Source: Heliocidaris erythrogramma (taxonomy: Eukaryota; Echinodermata; Echinoidea; Camarodonta; Echinometridae). From it: a stretch of 64,000 nucleotides of DNA. Of this stretch, positions 12,801-25,400 are shown piece by piece (the stretch's first letter is position 1; every line of letters starts with the position of its first letter). Location: NCBI GenBank assembly GCA_025617745.1, contig CM046870.1, positions 9,972,410 to 10,036,409 on the forward strand. Reading direction: 5' to 3'. The notes beneath the pieces were generated by a model, which was not told where the DNA came from, did no database searches, and was given only the letters and a program-made list of their open reading frames with translations. The position numbers were made by a program, and so were the translations under genes.

Positions 12801-13141
12801 GTAGGTAAAGAAGAGACGATGTGGGATCGCCTGCCCCACCTTCTCCCTAATCGCTGGCCTTGTAAACTTGCATGTCATCTACTAAGTATGACTGGTGCCC
12901 CCCTCCCCTGATGCTAGTGCCCCCGTAAATGGCTGGATACACAGCAAGCCACTGCACTGGATCATGCATTGTTTAGTGCATAGTACATGTATAGTAACAG
13001 TGTAGACCCACATGTACAACTGTACGTCTGTAAAATGTACAAGCCAATCGGTGCTCCGACATAGCGACAATCGCTACGGGGTTAATTTCGTCAAAAATAT
13101 AGGGTTAAGTGTAGGGTTGCAATTAGGTTTTACATGTAGGT

Positions 13142-13857
13142 TATGCCCCCATCTCACAAGAAAGGCGATCACGGCGACCATGGCAATCTGTGAAAATTTT
13201 GCAAAGCATGGCAGAATCGTCCTCCAACTCCATTTCTTGACCTGCGTGCCGATTGCGCTGCAGTTTCGCCGCGATCTACCTGCGCTGGAGACAATGGTAA
13301 TATGATGATAATGCAACGCTGCTGCCTTCTTGCCCCATTTCAAGGACGATAAGGGGCTCTGCTTCTGCGATCAAGACAATGGTATTACGAGGCTCATACG
13401 CTTATTAAGACCTCACTACAGTGGTGCTACAAGAGGAGCGACTGTGATATGCTCATGCTGGGCTCTTGCGACGATTGTAAAGCAATCGCCATATAAATTG
13501 GGGAAAACAATGACATTTCTTTAGTTGATTGCCAGCCTCCGACCAAGATGTTGAGAATGTGATGAAGCGATGAAACGATGACGCTTCAGGCATTGCTGAT
13601 ACGTTAGAGCTACGGACATGCCAATTTTAATACCCTCTTAAGAAGATTGTGGCGCGCTTTGCAACCTCGGCGCTCTCTCTACAGAAGTTTTGAACATGTC
13701 CAAAATTTTGTGGCGATAAGCAAGATGGTAACGATCATTAGTGCTTCAGAAAGGCTCAAGATACGACGAAGAAGACTGATAGAGCTCAACATGCCACCAC
13801 GCTTGGTAAATTTTTGAGGATCGCAGCAGAATCGCCTTCTCATGAGATGGGGGTATG
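13142..13857. mobile_element. Non-autonomous TIR element
   Basis: The left end reads ATGCCCCCATCTCACAAGAA and the right end, reverse-complemented, reads ATACCCCCATCTCATGAGAA. Both are followed inward by GGCGAT. The interior is more G/C-rich than its surroundings and carries no recognisable transposase. The element boundaries are approximate. Confidence 0.6.
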
Positions 13858-14261
13858 TTTAGTCCAGAGGTGAATTTAGCCTTTGGTCAGTGTAGGAAAG
13901 TGACAAGGAGCAATTGCTGACGTGGCATGTATCATTCAATCGGGCTATAAGATGCCACAAAAATCATTTCTTGAAGTGGGGGTGCTAGCTGGGCCAAAAA
14001 CCTACCCAGCAATGTAGGGGTCAAACAATGGGGGTGCTTGAGTTCCATGAGCCCCCCCCCCTCCTTATCCGCAGACCCCAAGTAAGTCTGCGCATGAAAT
14101 GTTCAAAGTACACACATGTGCATGTGTGTACAGTGTAGGCCTCTCATTTCCAATGTATAATGTACATGTACATGTACGCACATCTTCAGGACACTTGCAT
14201 TGCAAAACGATATCAAGTATATGTAGTCTAGCATGTACAGTACCTTCATAAAGGCCAAATA
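13858..14261. other. Intergenic
   Basis: No gene seen. Holds a C run near 14051 and TACATGTA motifs near 14160-14180. Confidence 0.4.
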
Positions 14262-15027
14262 AAAAAAATGTTTAGCGTCCCCGCCCGCTTCCTTTTTGGA
14301 GGCCGCCTGCTTTTTTTTTTTTTTTTGGGTGTAAAACCCCCCAAAAGTGTAGATTTCATGATTTTTTTTGGGGGAAAAGGATTTTTAAAAAGTCGTAGAT
14401 TTTATATACCCAGTCATCACTGTATTTATAAGGCGGTGGAATTTGTCTAGATTCGTACGTGTCTTCGAGCGCGATGTAATTCGGCAAGCCGTGCATGCTG
14501 TAGTTCAGTGTCTGCTGCTCTGATCTCCACACAATGATCAGTGTAGTGTAAATCGCGAGTGAAAGCATGATGCTCCTGCTAATATTGCGTAGCATGAAAA
14601 TAAAAGAAGCCGGTTTACAGCGCAGAGCAGCAATAATATGCGCGTGCGGCGCTCCGATCCCCTGAACTTCACATGTCAGCTGTATAACGCCCGGTGTCAA
14701 TAAAAATGGCTGGAGTACTCCAGGAGATCGTGCTGCGAGAATACTCATGCATTGAGAGCAATGTATAAGATTCTGAGCGTCTTTTCATCAGCTGTTCCGA
14801 TAAAAAAGAAAGCATATTTAAAATAGGTCTCACTTGTTGCATTTTTAGTTTAAAAAGCTGGCATCATTTCTTAAGTCCAAGTGGTGATTTAAAAAAAAAA
14901 ATGGCGGCCATCTTGGAAAAATAGCCCGGCCGGTTGTTTTGGATAAATGGGTCGGTCGGCCATTTTGGAAAAAAAAAAAGGGGCCTCCTCCTTCCTTTTT
15001 TCCAAAAAGGCAGGACACTAAACATGT
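14262..15027. mobile_element. Possible inverted-repeat element
   Basis: The left end has ATGTTTAGCGTCC and the right end, reverse-complemented, has ATGTTTAGTGTCC. Both are followed by related CTTTTTGG, GGAGGCC and poly-T segments. The interior shows no recognised protein. Confidence 0.45.
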
Positions 15028-15236
15028 ATTTTTTTTTTGTTTGGCCTAATGTTAACAGCATTTTAGTTATTACATGACATTCACTTGTAATATAGGGGTC
15101 TACATACATTATACATTCTGGCTTTTCACATAAAGTTAGAGCTGGATCGAGTTTCAAATAACACGGGTTAAGAGTTTTTGTATTACTAACATTGTAATGA
15201 TCAGGAACATACAAGTACATGTATTATATTGAGACC

Positions 15237-15385
15237 TGTAGTATACAAAGACTGGCCAAGCGAGAGGAGAAAGGCAGTCTTTATGAGCAGGTGGTCTTTA
15301 TGTACAGGTTCCTTTAATACACGTTTCAATGAAAAACACGTGGTCTTTTTATACAGGTAGTCGCTAAATCAGGTTGGACTGTATA
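15237..15385 (-). repeat. Dispersed GACCACCTG repeat, uninterrupted copy
   Basis: Read on the minus strand, this carries repeated GACCACCTG/AAAGACCAC words. It matches, in the same order, the two halves flanking the LINE at 22456-25955 (ACCTGCTTTAGCGACCACCTG on one side, AAAGGAACCTGAACATAAAG on the other). It therefore serves as a reference for the empty insertion site. Confidence 0.75.
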
Positions 15386-18020
15386 CATATGCGATTATGG
15401 GTGTTCCGGTACACGTAGTCGTAACTCTTATCAATTTATTGAAGTACATTACATTACATGTTTTTGTATATAATTGAGTGTTGTTATGCATGGAATGAAG
15501 TGGACTGATAAGTTATGAATCAAATAGGTTTTCTTTCAATAACCTTCTGTTGAGTAACTCCAGATATAAAAATTAACTAATATAACAAACTAGCAAAATG
15601 TGTGTGTACATATGTACATGTATATATTGTATATATTGTGTATCAATCAACTAGGATTATTTACGTCTGGGACCGACCTCTAACGTCTCCATCCAAAAGA
15701 TGTGACCGAGATTCGAGCCGGGGTCCGATCAGAGTCATTCTGTATGCGAATACACAGAGCCCTGTCTTATATAGAGGTGCGATTGATCGGAATCAAGCTC
15801 AACTCTTTTTTTAAGATGGCGCCCTGATCTGTCACAAAAGGATAACACGTAAATCTACACATGTACATAAGGGTATGTTGCCTAGGTACATTGTGCATGT
15901 ACATTTTTGCTTTACTTCAGGTCCCCATCTTATAAAGAGTTGCAACTGATTCAAATCAATCACAATTCTTAAAGTCAGTCACAACTCCCACATGTATCTC
16001 TTTAGTATACAGTTGCGGTTTATTTTTTTTAAGTTGCCACCAATTGAAATCACTCACGGAACCATCACTATGTGGGGCTGTGTCAATTTCGGCGGCAGTC
16101 ACAACCTCTAAGAGTCTATTAAGTTGAAGAGGTAAAAACACCAATTATAATCAGCAAAATTTTGAGAAGATACTTCCTTCTCCATATAATGATGATAGAA
16201 TATTAGAATATCTGATTTCATCCCGGATTCTTCTATAGAATCTTTATCATCTTGATCAGATGAAATTTTCAGTCTGTTTTTGGCCGGCAATCTTGCTCCT
16301 TTCCAGCAGGCAGCACACGTATGCGCTAGAGATCACACACTTGCAATGGGAGGCCATTCCTCACGGTACGAAGGTACAATATTAAAAGTGAATAACCTCC
16401 CATAAGTGTGAGTGTGTCTAGGCCTAAATAATAATAGGATCTAATTTACATGTAGATCTAGTATAACAACTTTTGCCCAATTGAATAGGCCAAGGGTCAT
16501 CATGTACAATTTACTTGACAAAAATCTAGCCCTAGGCCTACAAAAAAACATGAAAATCAAGTGTACATCACATCATTGCACTATATGTATGCATATTCCT
16601 ATCTTCTCCTTAAAATTATCACTTATCACGACCGCGTGACAGTTTGAGTTTGACCTACATTCTATAGTATCTGGGCCACCGCCCACTTCTTGGATCCAAT
16701 TTTATTTTTAGTTTATTAGGCCTAGACTAGACCACTGACCACCGTCTTGTCTCTTGAATTGATTTCACCTGAGCTGAAGAAGTGAACTGAATCAGTGAAT
16801 GCAAGAAAAACTATTGACTAAATTAGACCCTCTTTATTCGCAACAGAAACACTGAACGTATTTTTGCACAGTAAAATAATGATTCATAACAACAATGCAA
16901 TTGTAAAACGATATCAAGTATACAAAATGAAACGGGGTTGCAAACTCAACAATGCTGTGCGTGTGAGCGCGCATTGCACTCGGGTGAGCAACCCAAGCCA
17001 GGCCCGCCAGGCCAGGGGCCGTGGGAAACTCACTGTCAACCCGGCCACATAATACCTAGTAAGCAGACGAAAAAAAAACTTACCCGAACTTGTTGGAACG
17101 CAAGACTTCTTTCGTCCAGTGGAGAAATCTTGATATAAGTCCGATTAAGTCCACAGGGTTTCTTTGCACGTATGAGACCGAATGTCGGATCGATCTTCTA
17201 GTGCTCTATATACGTCTAAATCCTATACAAATACGAATATGAATGATTTAAAGGGACTAAAAAGATAATTGATCGAGGGACCCGGCTTGTCTAGTCGCGC
17301 GTGAAATGATAACATTATAAGGGACACAACAAGAGAGGGCGATTGTACTTTGACTTGAATATACGTGAGCAACCGATATTGAGTGAACGGTTTTCTAAAA
17401 ATTAATTAATACTGGAATTTGGGAATAATTCATTGACATTGCTGAAATAACCAATAACATTTTTCCTCAGACTTTGACTCACTAGCAGTTAAAATATATC
17501 AAATTATTCAATGTAGTTTACGGACAATTTATTACAGTTCAATCAAAATTTAACAGAACCTAGGGAAAATGGTCATGGTACTGAAACAATGAAATCTTTT
17601 TAATAATTTCATTAAAATCTACAGATAACGGTTCTCTTCTTTTCCTATTCAGCAAATGTCCGAATTAGAAGCTCTTTTTAAAATAACAATTATGTTGTGT
17701 TTAGATAGTAATATATCATATCTGGCTTCTAGCAGGCGATGTGTTTTTGTGTGTGAATTATTACTTCACGAACGAGGAATCCCCTTAAAACTGTCATAAG
17801 AAACTTATCTGAAAGGATATTGTATTCTATTTTGTAAAATGATTGTTCTTTGCTTGTTGGTAAACTTTCAGCTAACTTATTTAGAATATAATTTGATATC
17901 TGCATCCCCCTCAAAAAAATAATATCTTTGATACACTGGTACAAAGATTCGCTAAGGGTTATGAAAGAAAAAGCTCCAAGTGATGAGAGAGACAGTAATG
18001 AGGATACAGATTACAAGGAC
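15386..18020. other. Intergenic, repeat fragments
   Basis: Bases 15640-15830 read on the minus strand resemble part of a tRNA-type SINE (CTCGAATCTCGGTC, then a GATGGAGACGTTAGAGG segment). Bases 15920-16070 carry repeated TTGCAACTGATTCAAATCAATC-like words. A G/C-richer patch spans 16940-17050. No gene could be supported. Confidence 0.4.
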
Positions 18021-18650
18021 GATTTATTTACTTATACATTTATTTATTTATCTACTTTTCATTTATTGATTAATTTCTTTCTAATTACTTTTTTTTTTGT
18101 TTTATAAAGAAAATGACAATGGACAAGGCCGACTGAGTTTCAGTTTCAGTTATCTCTTCATTTCCAAAAGCACAGTGATTTTGACAATAAATCAAATATA
18201 CAATTCAATATTCAATAATATAATACATTTTACATGGTTTACAATTAAAGAATAGAAAGTATACATAAACATCCAGTATAACAGGGGTTTTTTATTTGTA
18301 AGAGTGGGATCCAATGAGCTTAAACACTTGCCCGATTTATTTACTTATACATTTATTTATTTATCTACTTTTCATCTATTGATTATTTTTTTCTAATTAC
18401 TTTTTTTGTATATATAAAGAAAATGACAATGGACAAGGCCGACCGAGTTTCAGTTTCAGATTTATTTTCATTTCCATCAGAACAGTGATCAAATATACTA
18501 TTCAGTATTCAATAATATAATCCACTTTACATGCTTTACAATTACAAAATAAAAAGTATACATAAACATCCAGTGTAATAGTGTTTTTTTTTTATTTTGT
18601 AAGAGTAGGATCCAATGAGCTTAAACTCTTGCCCTACATGTAAAAAATAT
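18021..18650 (-). repeat. Tandem duplication of a LINE-type 3' region
   Basis: A segment starting GATTTATTTACTTATACATT at 18021 recurs at 18334, giving a 313-base period with small differences. On the minus strand it is an AT-rich, stop-filled sequence in the style of a non-LTR retrotransposon 3'UTR. The LINE assignment is inference from style only. Confidence 0.6.
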
Positions 18651-19711
18651 AAGTTTGGAAAAGGGAAAGTAAAGGGAAAATATCATGTGATTGTGGGGAA
18701 TCTTTGTCATTTTTATTTTATCCTATACCGGCGGGATCCCCTTTGCTCCAAATCATCTTGTTATGACGTTATTTGAAAAAAAAATCAAACATATATATAC
18801 ATGTAGATATACATATATTTTTATGTATATAGTTATGTTTCTGTTTCTACCAATCTGAATTTTACTTCGTCCTTAGCCTCCGCCAATTTCCCCTCATTTT
18901 CTTTATCATTTTTCTTCCTCTTATATAACTGTTTTTGATCATTAGTTCTTTGCTTGTTTTTGCTTTTGGTATAAGATAACTAAACCATTTCGAAACATTT
19001 CAGTGCTAACCACTAGTCAAGCATCACAATTTAAAATGAAAGGTCATAAAAGGAAAGGAAAAATGATTACATATATATATATATATTTACATGGTTACAA
19101 AAGTCAGAAGTAGTCCAGGATTATGAGAATGGAAAGGGGCGGCAAAATGTTCAAAAACCCATTGAAAGCGTAGTAATAGCGACATTTAAAAAAATATACT
19201 TCTACTTCTACGTTGATTATTGGTAGATCGTCTGGTATATATCCCAAAGTATTTGTAACGTCACTTCCGGTGTAAGGTGAACATCACCTTATCTTTTTTA
19301 AGAACTTGAACTTCGAACTTGTGAAAGAGTAATAATAAAAAACGAAAATTTAAAGACATGCCCGGCACCGAAAACGAAAAAAGAAGAAGAAGAAGAAAAA
19401 AAAAGGGCCGATTCAGTACCTACTTGATCGGTCTATACAATAATGGCGGAAATGAATCATGGGTGAAAGTGAACAGGCTTTTGAAATCTGTAAGAAAGTT
19501 GTGATGGACAAAAAAAGAAAGGAAAAAATAAGATTAAGACTATACTGATTCGGATAACAATAGTGCGTCATGCTGTTCGTTACCTATTCTACTAAAAGAA
19601 GAATCGGTGAAGCCAGCAGTATATCACCGGACAATTGGGCAAGAACATTGCATTTCAATAATTTCAGATCTTTTGAAATTGACAAACCACGAGACCTCTT
19701 TTGTAATCGGG

Positions 19712-19745
<34 letters not shown>

Positions 19746-19958
19746 TCATTCCGGACGGAGTAGGGTGGGGACGAGGGGAGCGGCAGCAGGAAATGTTACT
19801 TTTCATGTGCCGTAAGGTATAACGAATTTTGTCATCAGCTACCATATATTTTTTCTTCAATGATACAAATTTGAGGATAGGATTGAGGATCCCGTACCGC
19901 CCACCCCCCCCCCCCCCCCCCGACGACCATGACTGACTAGTCTCATGGAGTGGTGTTT
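18651..19958. other. Intergenic
   Basis: No gene seen. Contains (TA)n near 19068-19086, an AAG-rich tract near 19380, and a long G run annotated separately. Confidence 0.45.
19707..19743 (+). repeat. Long poly-G tract
   Basis: Nearly uninterrupted G for about 37 bases, with one A. It is likely length-unstable and could form G-quadruplexes. It is among the longest of about 20 such tracts in the window. Confidence 0.95.
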
Positions 19959-20563
19959 CTTAAAGGCCAAGTCCACCTCAATATCAAGTTGATTTGAATA
20001 AAAAGAGTAAAATTAAACAAGCATAACAGTAAAAGTTTCACTGATATCGGATGTAAAATAAGAAAGTTATGGCATTTTTAAGTTTTGCATTATTTCATGA
20101 AACAGTGATATGCATAGCGTGGGCGGTATGCAAATGAGTGAACTGATGATGTCACACACTCACTTTTCCTTATGTATTTTATTATATGAAATTTCAAATA
20201 TTTCAATTTTTATATAGATGTGATAATAAAAGAATCCCTTCCTTGTATGAAAATAAGTTACAATACATGATGATTTTACATGTTCCATGGAGTCAAACCA
20301 TGTTTTACATTATTGAAGCATAAAAATGAAATATATGATATTTCATAATAAAATACATGAAGGAAAAGTGAGTGCATGACATCATCGGTTCACTCATTTG
20401 CTTACCGCCCATGCTATGCATGCCACTGTTTCATGACATAATGCAAAACTTCAAAATGCCATAACTTTCTTATTTTACACCCGATTTCAGTGAAATATGT
20501 ATATTCTTGTTTTACTCTGTTTATTCAAATCAACTTGATATTAGGGTGGACTTGGCCTTTAAG
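19959..20563. mobile_element. 605-bp foldback element
   Basis: Begins CTTAAAGGCCAAGTCCACC and ends with the complement GGTGGACTTGGCCTTTAAG. Inverted similarity continues inward through ATATCAAGTTGATTTGAATA, the block with TGCATAGCGTGGGCGG, and a TGATGTCA-like segment. No coding capacity. This is a near-complete hairpin-forming MITE. Confidence 0.85.
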
Positions 20564-20893
20564 AGATTTGAAAAAAAAGTTGAGATTTAAATCATGTTGT
20601 AAGCACACGAGTGCGTTTTTCTTTGCTTGATATCGGACGACTTTTCAGGTCTCCTTTCGGCGAAAATAGACCACACCCTTTTCCAAAACGTCCGGCATTT
20701 GTGATTGGTCAAACATTAGGAGCGTGATACCTGTAGAGCTGCTGATTCGGTAGTGACGTCGTGCGCGTATTCTGTTGTAAGTTATGAAGAGCGCCATCTT
20801 GTGTCTTAATCCAAATTTACATTACATTGGTCACCGTTAGTCCTCATACAGGCTTTATCGTCATCATCTCCACCCAGAGGGGCGCTCCCGGAG

Positions 20894-20894
<1 letters not shown>

Positions 20895-20931
<37 letters not shown>

Positions 20932-21295
20932 GTGGGCACAGTTCCCCAAATTTTTTCAAGTGCCCCCAAAGTGCCCTTTTTATTTCTGAAAGTGCACCCA
21001 CTTTCCTTTCTTATAAGTGAACTTTCCCCTTCTGATATATGCCCCATTTTCTCCTTCTGATAAGTGCCCCTTTTAAAATCTAATAATTAATGGCCTTCTT
21101 TTCTCTCTAATAAGTGCCATTTTCCTCTTCTGATAAGTGCCTCCTTTTCTCATTTGATAAGTGCATTTTTACTTCTGATAAGTGCCCCTTTTCCCCTCTA
21201 TTATGTACCCATTTCCCCTTCTGATAAGCACCCCTTTTACAAATCTGATAAGTGCCTCGTTTTTACTTCTCTTAAGTGCCCATTTCCACTTCTGA
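20895..21295 (+). repeat. Poly-G tract followed by a ~30-bp minisatellite
   Basis: After a G run (about 20896-20925), the unit CTTCTGATAAGTGCCCCTTT recurs about ten times to 21290, with a spacing of about 28-33 bases and many variants. Confidence 0.85.
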
Positions 21296-21454
21296 AAATC
21301 GTTTAGTATCCAGAAACACATAAAAATAGAAACAACGAAACCAAAGAAGATGATGCTGACTGTAGGGTAACACCGATGTCACAAACTGGTCCTTTTTTCT
21401 TTGTTACCCTTTGTAGGTTGTTTGCTGGTGCCCCTACCTTTGAAAGACGCTCTG

Positions 21455-21690
21455 CTGCCCATCTCCACCATCACTACCAGCACGCTCACCACCATCATTA
21501 TTACAATCATCATCATTTTTATATTTATCACCACCCCCATACCCATCATCATTGTCATCATCACCATTTTTATAATAAATCATCACTATCAATATCATCA
21601 TCACCATCATGATGTCATTATCGTTTTCATCAACGTCATCTTCACTGATAAATTACTGACTGTATCATTGAATATACCTTGTCATGATGA
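21455..21690 (+). repeat. Imperfect (CAT)n/(ATC)n tract
   Basis: Dominated by CATCAT/ATCACC words. The apparent His/Ile-rich proteins are artefacts. Confidence 0.85.
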
Positions 21691-21959
21691 TGATTTATTA
21701 TATTGAAAGAAATCTTTCAACCCCCCCCCCCCCCCCAAAAAAAAAAGACCATGGGGGCTCAGAAAAGGTGGATATTTAACAAAATGCCTATAGACCAATG
21801 AACAATTTTCCCCGAGATAGAAAACAAACAGAAGTGAGATGTGACAACAATATTGAAGACCAAAATTTTATTTCCTACAAAAATATAACATTAGACAAGG
21901 ATAATCTTCTCCTGTGATGGAACAACAAAAACTGTATGGAATACTACACAGACAGCATT

Positions 21960-22090
21960 ATATACTTTCATCCAGTTCAAGAGAAAGAGAAAGAGAAAGG
22001 AGAGAAATAGAGAAAGAGAGAGAAAGAGTGAGTGAGAGAGAGAAAGAGAGAGAGTGAGTGAGAGAGAGAGAGAATAAGATTGAAAAAAAA
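21960..22090 (+). repeat. GA-rich microsatellite
   Basis: GAGAGAAAGAGA-type words over about 120 bases. Confidence 0.9.
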
Positions 22091-22455
22091 AACATACAAA
22101 ATGAAAAATATAATAATTTCTTCACAACACTCCACCATTTGAAAACCTGAAAACTATATCATTTCCCACACAAGACCATAGGCCTCTGATTGGTCAAAAC
22201 TGCAGGCTCAGAATTGACTAAAGGATTACAACAGGGCAATAACGGAGAGCAATATTTCCTTTTCACATGCAAAATATTGAATAAAGAACATGATTAATTA
22301 ATAATTAATGCATACTGGATATGCAAATTACGGTACATGCATTATGTGAACTGTTTGATTGGAAAACCATTACTACACATAAATACATATTGACCGACAT
22401 ACAGTCAAACCTGCTTTAGCGACCACCTGCATAGAAAGACCACCTGTCTATAATT

Positions 22456-25400
22456 CAATTCATTTATTTTTATTTTTTTTTTCATTTATTTTCCACAACA
22501 ATAAAATACATCATAGAGTACATAAAAGTACATATCAAATAAACAAATGTATAAAACAAGGTAACAGTACTACTTTCAAACGAACAAAATACAATTGCGA
22601 TGACATTGATCTGTAGCATGAAACAGAAATGAATCAAATGTAATGATACACCTTATTATTGTGGAGGGAGCCAACAGGAAGACCGAAAAGAGTCTTAAGT
22701 ACATCAGCACCCAGTATATAGTATTAAATTAAATACAATGTTTATGTAAATATAACGATTATAAAACAAATCTAGTCATTTCCATCAGTAAAAGATGATT
22801 AATTAAGAAATGAAAGGGACAAAACATGTTAAGATCTCTACTAATAATTTTGCTGATCCTGATATTTATTTATCATGTAATTTTTAAGATTGCGTTTAAA
22901 GCATTGGAGCGACACTGAGTTTTTTATATCGTTGGGTAAGGAACTCCACAATTTTGGTCCGGTAAAACATAAAGTAGATTTTGCATATGATGTTCGTATT
23001 TTGGGGAAGTGAAAATCATTAGCAGACCGAGTTTGATAAGAATGAATGGTAGCATTTATAGGAAACATGGCAGTAATGTAAAGAGGAAGTAAGTTATGTT
23101 TACATTTGTACATAAAGATACCAGTTTGTAACTGCCTTATATCGTACAAGTTTAAAACCTTGAGCCTGAAATATAAAGGAGCAGAATGAGCGGTGTATGA
23201 AGATTTTGTTATCAAGCGAATGGCTCTTTTCTGTAATTTAAACAATCTATCCGAATATGACTTTGGGCATCCAGCCCAATTGATGTTGCAGTAAGATATG
23301 TGAGGCAGAAACAAAGTGTTATAAATAGTTAGAAGTATTTTTTCAGGCAGAACATTTCGTAAACGATATAATATACCTACTACTTGTGAAATTTTAGAAC
23401 AAATATCTCCTATGTGATACTTCCATGACATAGATTCATCAATATGAACACCTAAAAATTTTGAATGATTTGTATGTAACAATTGAAATTGATTCATATG
23501 GAGTGTTATGTCCTCAATATTGTACTTCATATTACTGAAAACCATGAAATTAGTTTTGGATATATTTATAACTAACTTGTTACACTTTAACCATTCACAT
23601 ACATTATGCAATTCATTATTTAGTGTTCTAGTAACAAAGGAAATATCGTTGTGAGTGAAGAAAATACTGGTATCATCAGCAAATTGTATGAAGTTTAAAA
23701 CATTTGATGAACACTGAATATCATTTATATAGATTAGAAATAACAAGGGACCGAGAATGGAACCTTGCGGAACACCGCACACAACTTCTAACATATTGGA
23801 CTTGGTTGAATTAATTGTAACAAATTGTTTTCTATTACTTAAATAGCTTTCAATCCATATATAAGGAATTCCCCGTATACCATAATGATTTAATTTTTGC
23901 AATAAAATATGATGGTCCATCGTGTCAAATGCCTTTGACAAATCTAAGAAAACACCTATCGTTGTTTGTTTGCTTTCAAGGGAATTGGTAATTTCTTGAG
24001 TGAATTTTGTAATTGCTAATGATGTTGAAAGGCCCTCCCTAAATCCAAATTGATTTTCATTTAATATTTTGTGAGAAAATAAACATTTTGAAATTCTGGT
24101 GAAGACACATTTTTCAATTATCTTAGTAAAAACAGTAAGTACAGAAATCGGCCTATAATTTGTCATAGTTTCTTTTGACCCTGCTTTGAATACGGGTATA
24201 ACCTTAGCTACCTTCAGTTTATCTGGTACAATGCCTGTAGAAATAGATTTGTTAAAGATTAGAGATAGAGGTTTACATATAAACGGAATAATTTTTTTGA
24301 CAACTTTTATATCTATATTGTCAAAACCAGAAGAAGTACCATTTTTTAATTTTTCAACAACAGATATAATTTCACTTTCAGAAATTGGTTGAAAAAATAT
24401 TGAAAACGAACAAGGATTTTTAAGAAATTTTGAAAACTGTTCACTACATGTACCTGGAGTGTCATGTAGTTTATTTTGTAAATTTGGGCCTATCGAAATA
24501 AAATATTCATTAAATCCAGAGGCTATTTCTTTTATATCAGTTACAGCAATATTATTATTCACAATTTTTGTTGGCACGTTATGATTTTTTTTCCTATTCA
24601 AAATTGAATTTATTTCTTTCCACGTAGCCTTGGAATTACCTGTAGCAGCACAGAACTTAGATTTATAAAATTGTTGTTTTGTTTTTTGTATAATCTTTGT
24701 GCATTTATTACGAAATATTTTATAAATTCTTTCATTTGTTGCTGTTCGATTCAAAATAAATTTTCTGTATAATTTTTGTCTCTTCCTACATAGTCTTTTT
24801 AGTTCTTTTGTGAACCAAGTTTTATTCTTATGATTAGCAATATTTGTTGATCTTCTGAGAGGGAAACACTTGTTGTACAACTCCAGGAAATTATCTACAA
24901 ATTCATTGAACATATCATTTACATTTGTCTCACGGAGATCCCAATCAAAATGTTTTAAATGTCTACAAAATTGAGCAATATTATAATCATTGATTACATG
25001 TTTAAATATATTTACATAGTCACAATTTGAAGACAAGCAATAAGAGGTTATAATACTAAATATCGGTAGATGATCACTTATATCTCCAAGAAGAATACCA
25101 CATTGTTTAACCATGTCTGGTCTATTTGTAAACATATTATCAATCAATGTAACAGAATATTTAGTAATACGGGTGGGTTTATTAATAACTGGGCAAAATG
25201 AAAACGAAGAATATAGATCTGTAAATTCATTATTGACGATATTTCCCTCAGATGACGTAAGATTTATGTTATAATCTCCAAAGAAATAGCATGACATAGA
25301 ACGTGGAATAAGATGCAAAATATTTTGTAATATTCTTAAGAATTCATTTACTGGTTGACCGGGTGGTCTATATATACAACCAATAATCAAACTGTCATTG

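Larger units (their letters stand above)
9200..13141. other. Intergenic, repeat-rich
   Basis: No supportable gene. Contents include a TACATGTA-rich cluster near 10560-10590 and 11000-11036, a GGATCC-linked poly-G/poly-C repeat at 10796-10920, and pyrimidine/purine microsatellites annotated separately. Confidence 0.5.

Noticed and set aside
12098-12911. Open frames on both strands over CT and GA tracts
   Set aside because: Pure repeat translation (Ser/Leu or Arg/Glu/Lys strings) with no start context, splice sites or domains.
16108-16290. A 60-codon minus-strand frame
   Set aside because: It would start at TTG and has no splice context or recognisable motif.
21376-21706. His/Ile-rich frames near 21.5 kb
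   Set aside because: Translation of an imperfect CAT/ATC microsatellite.
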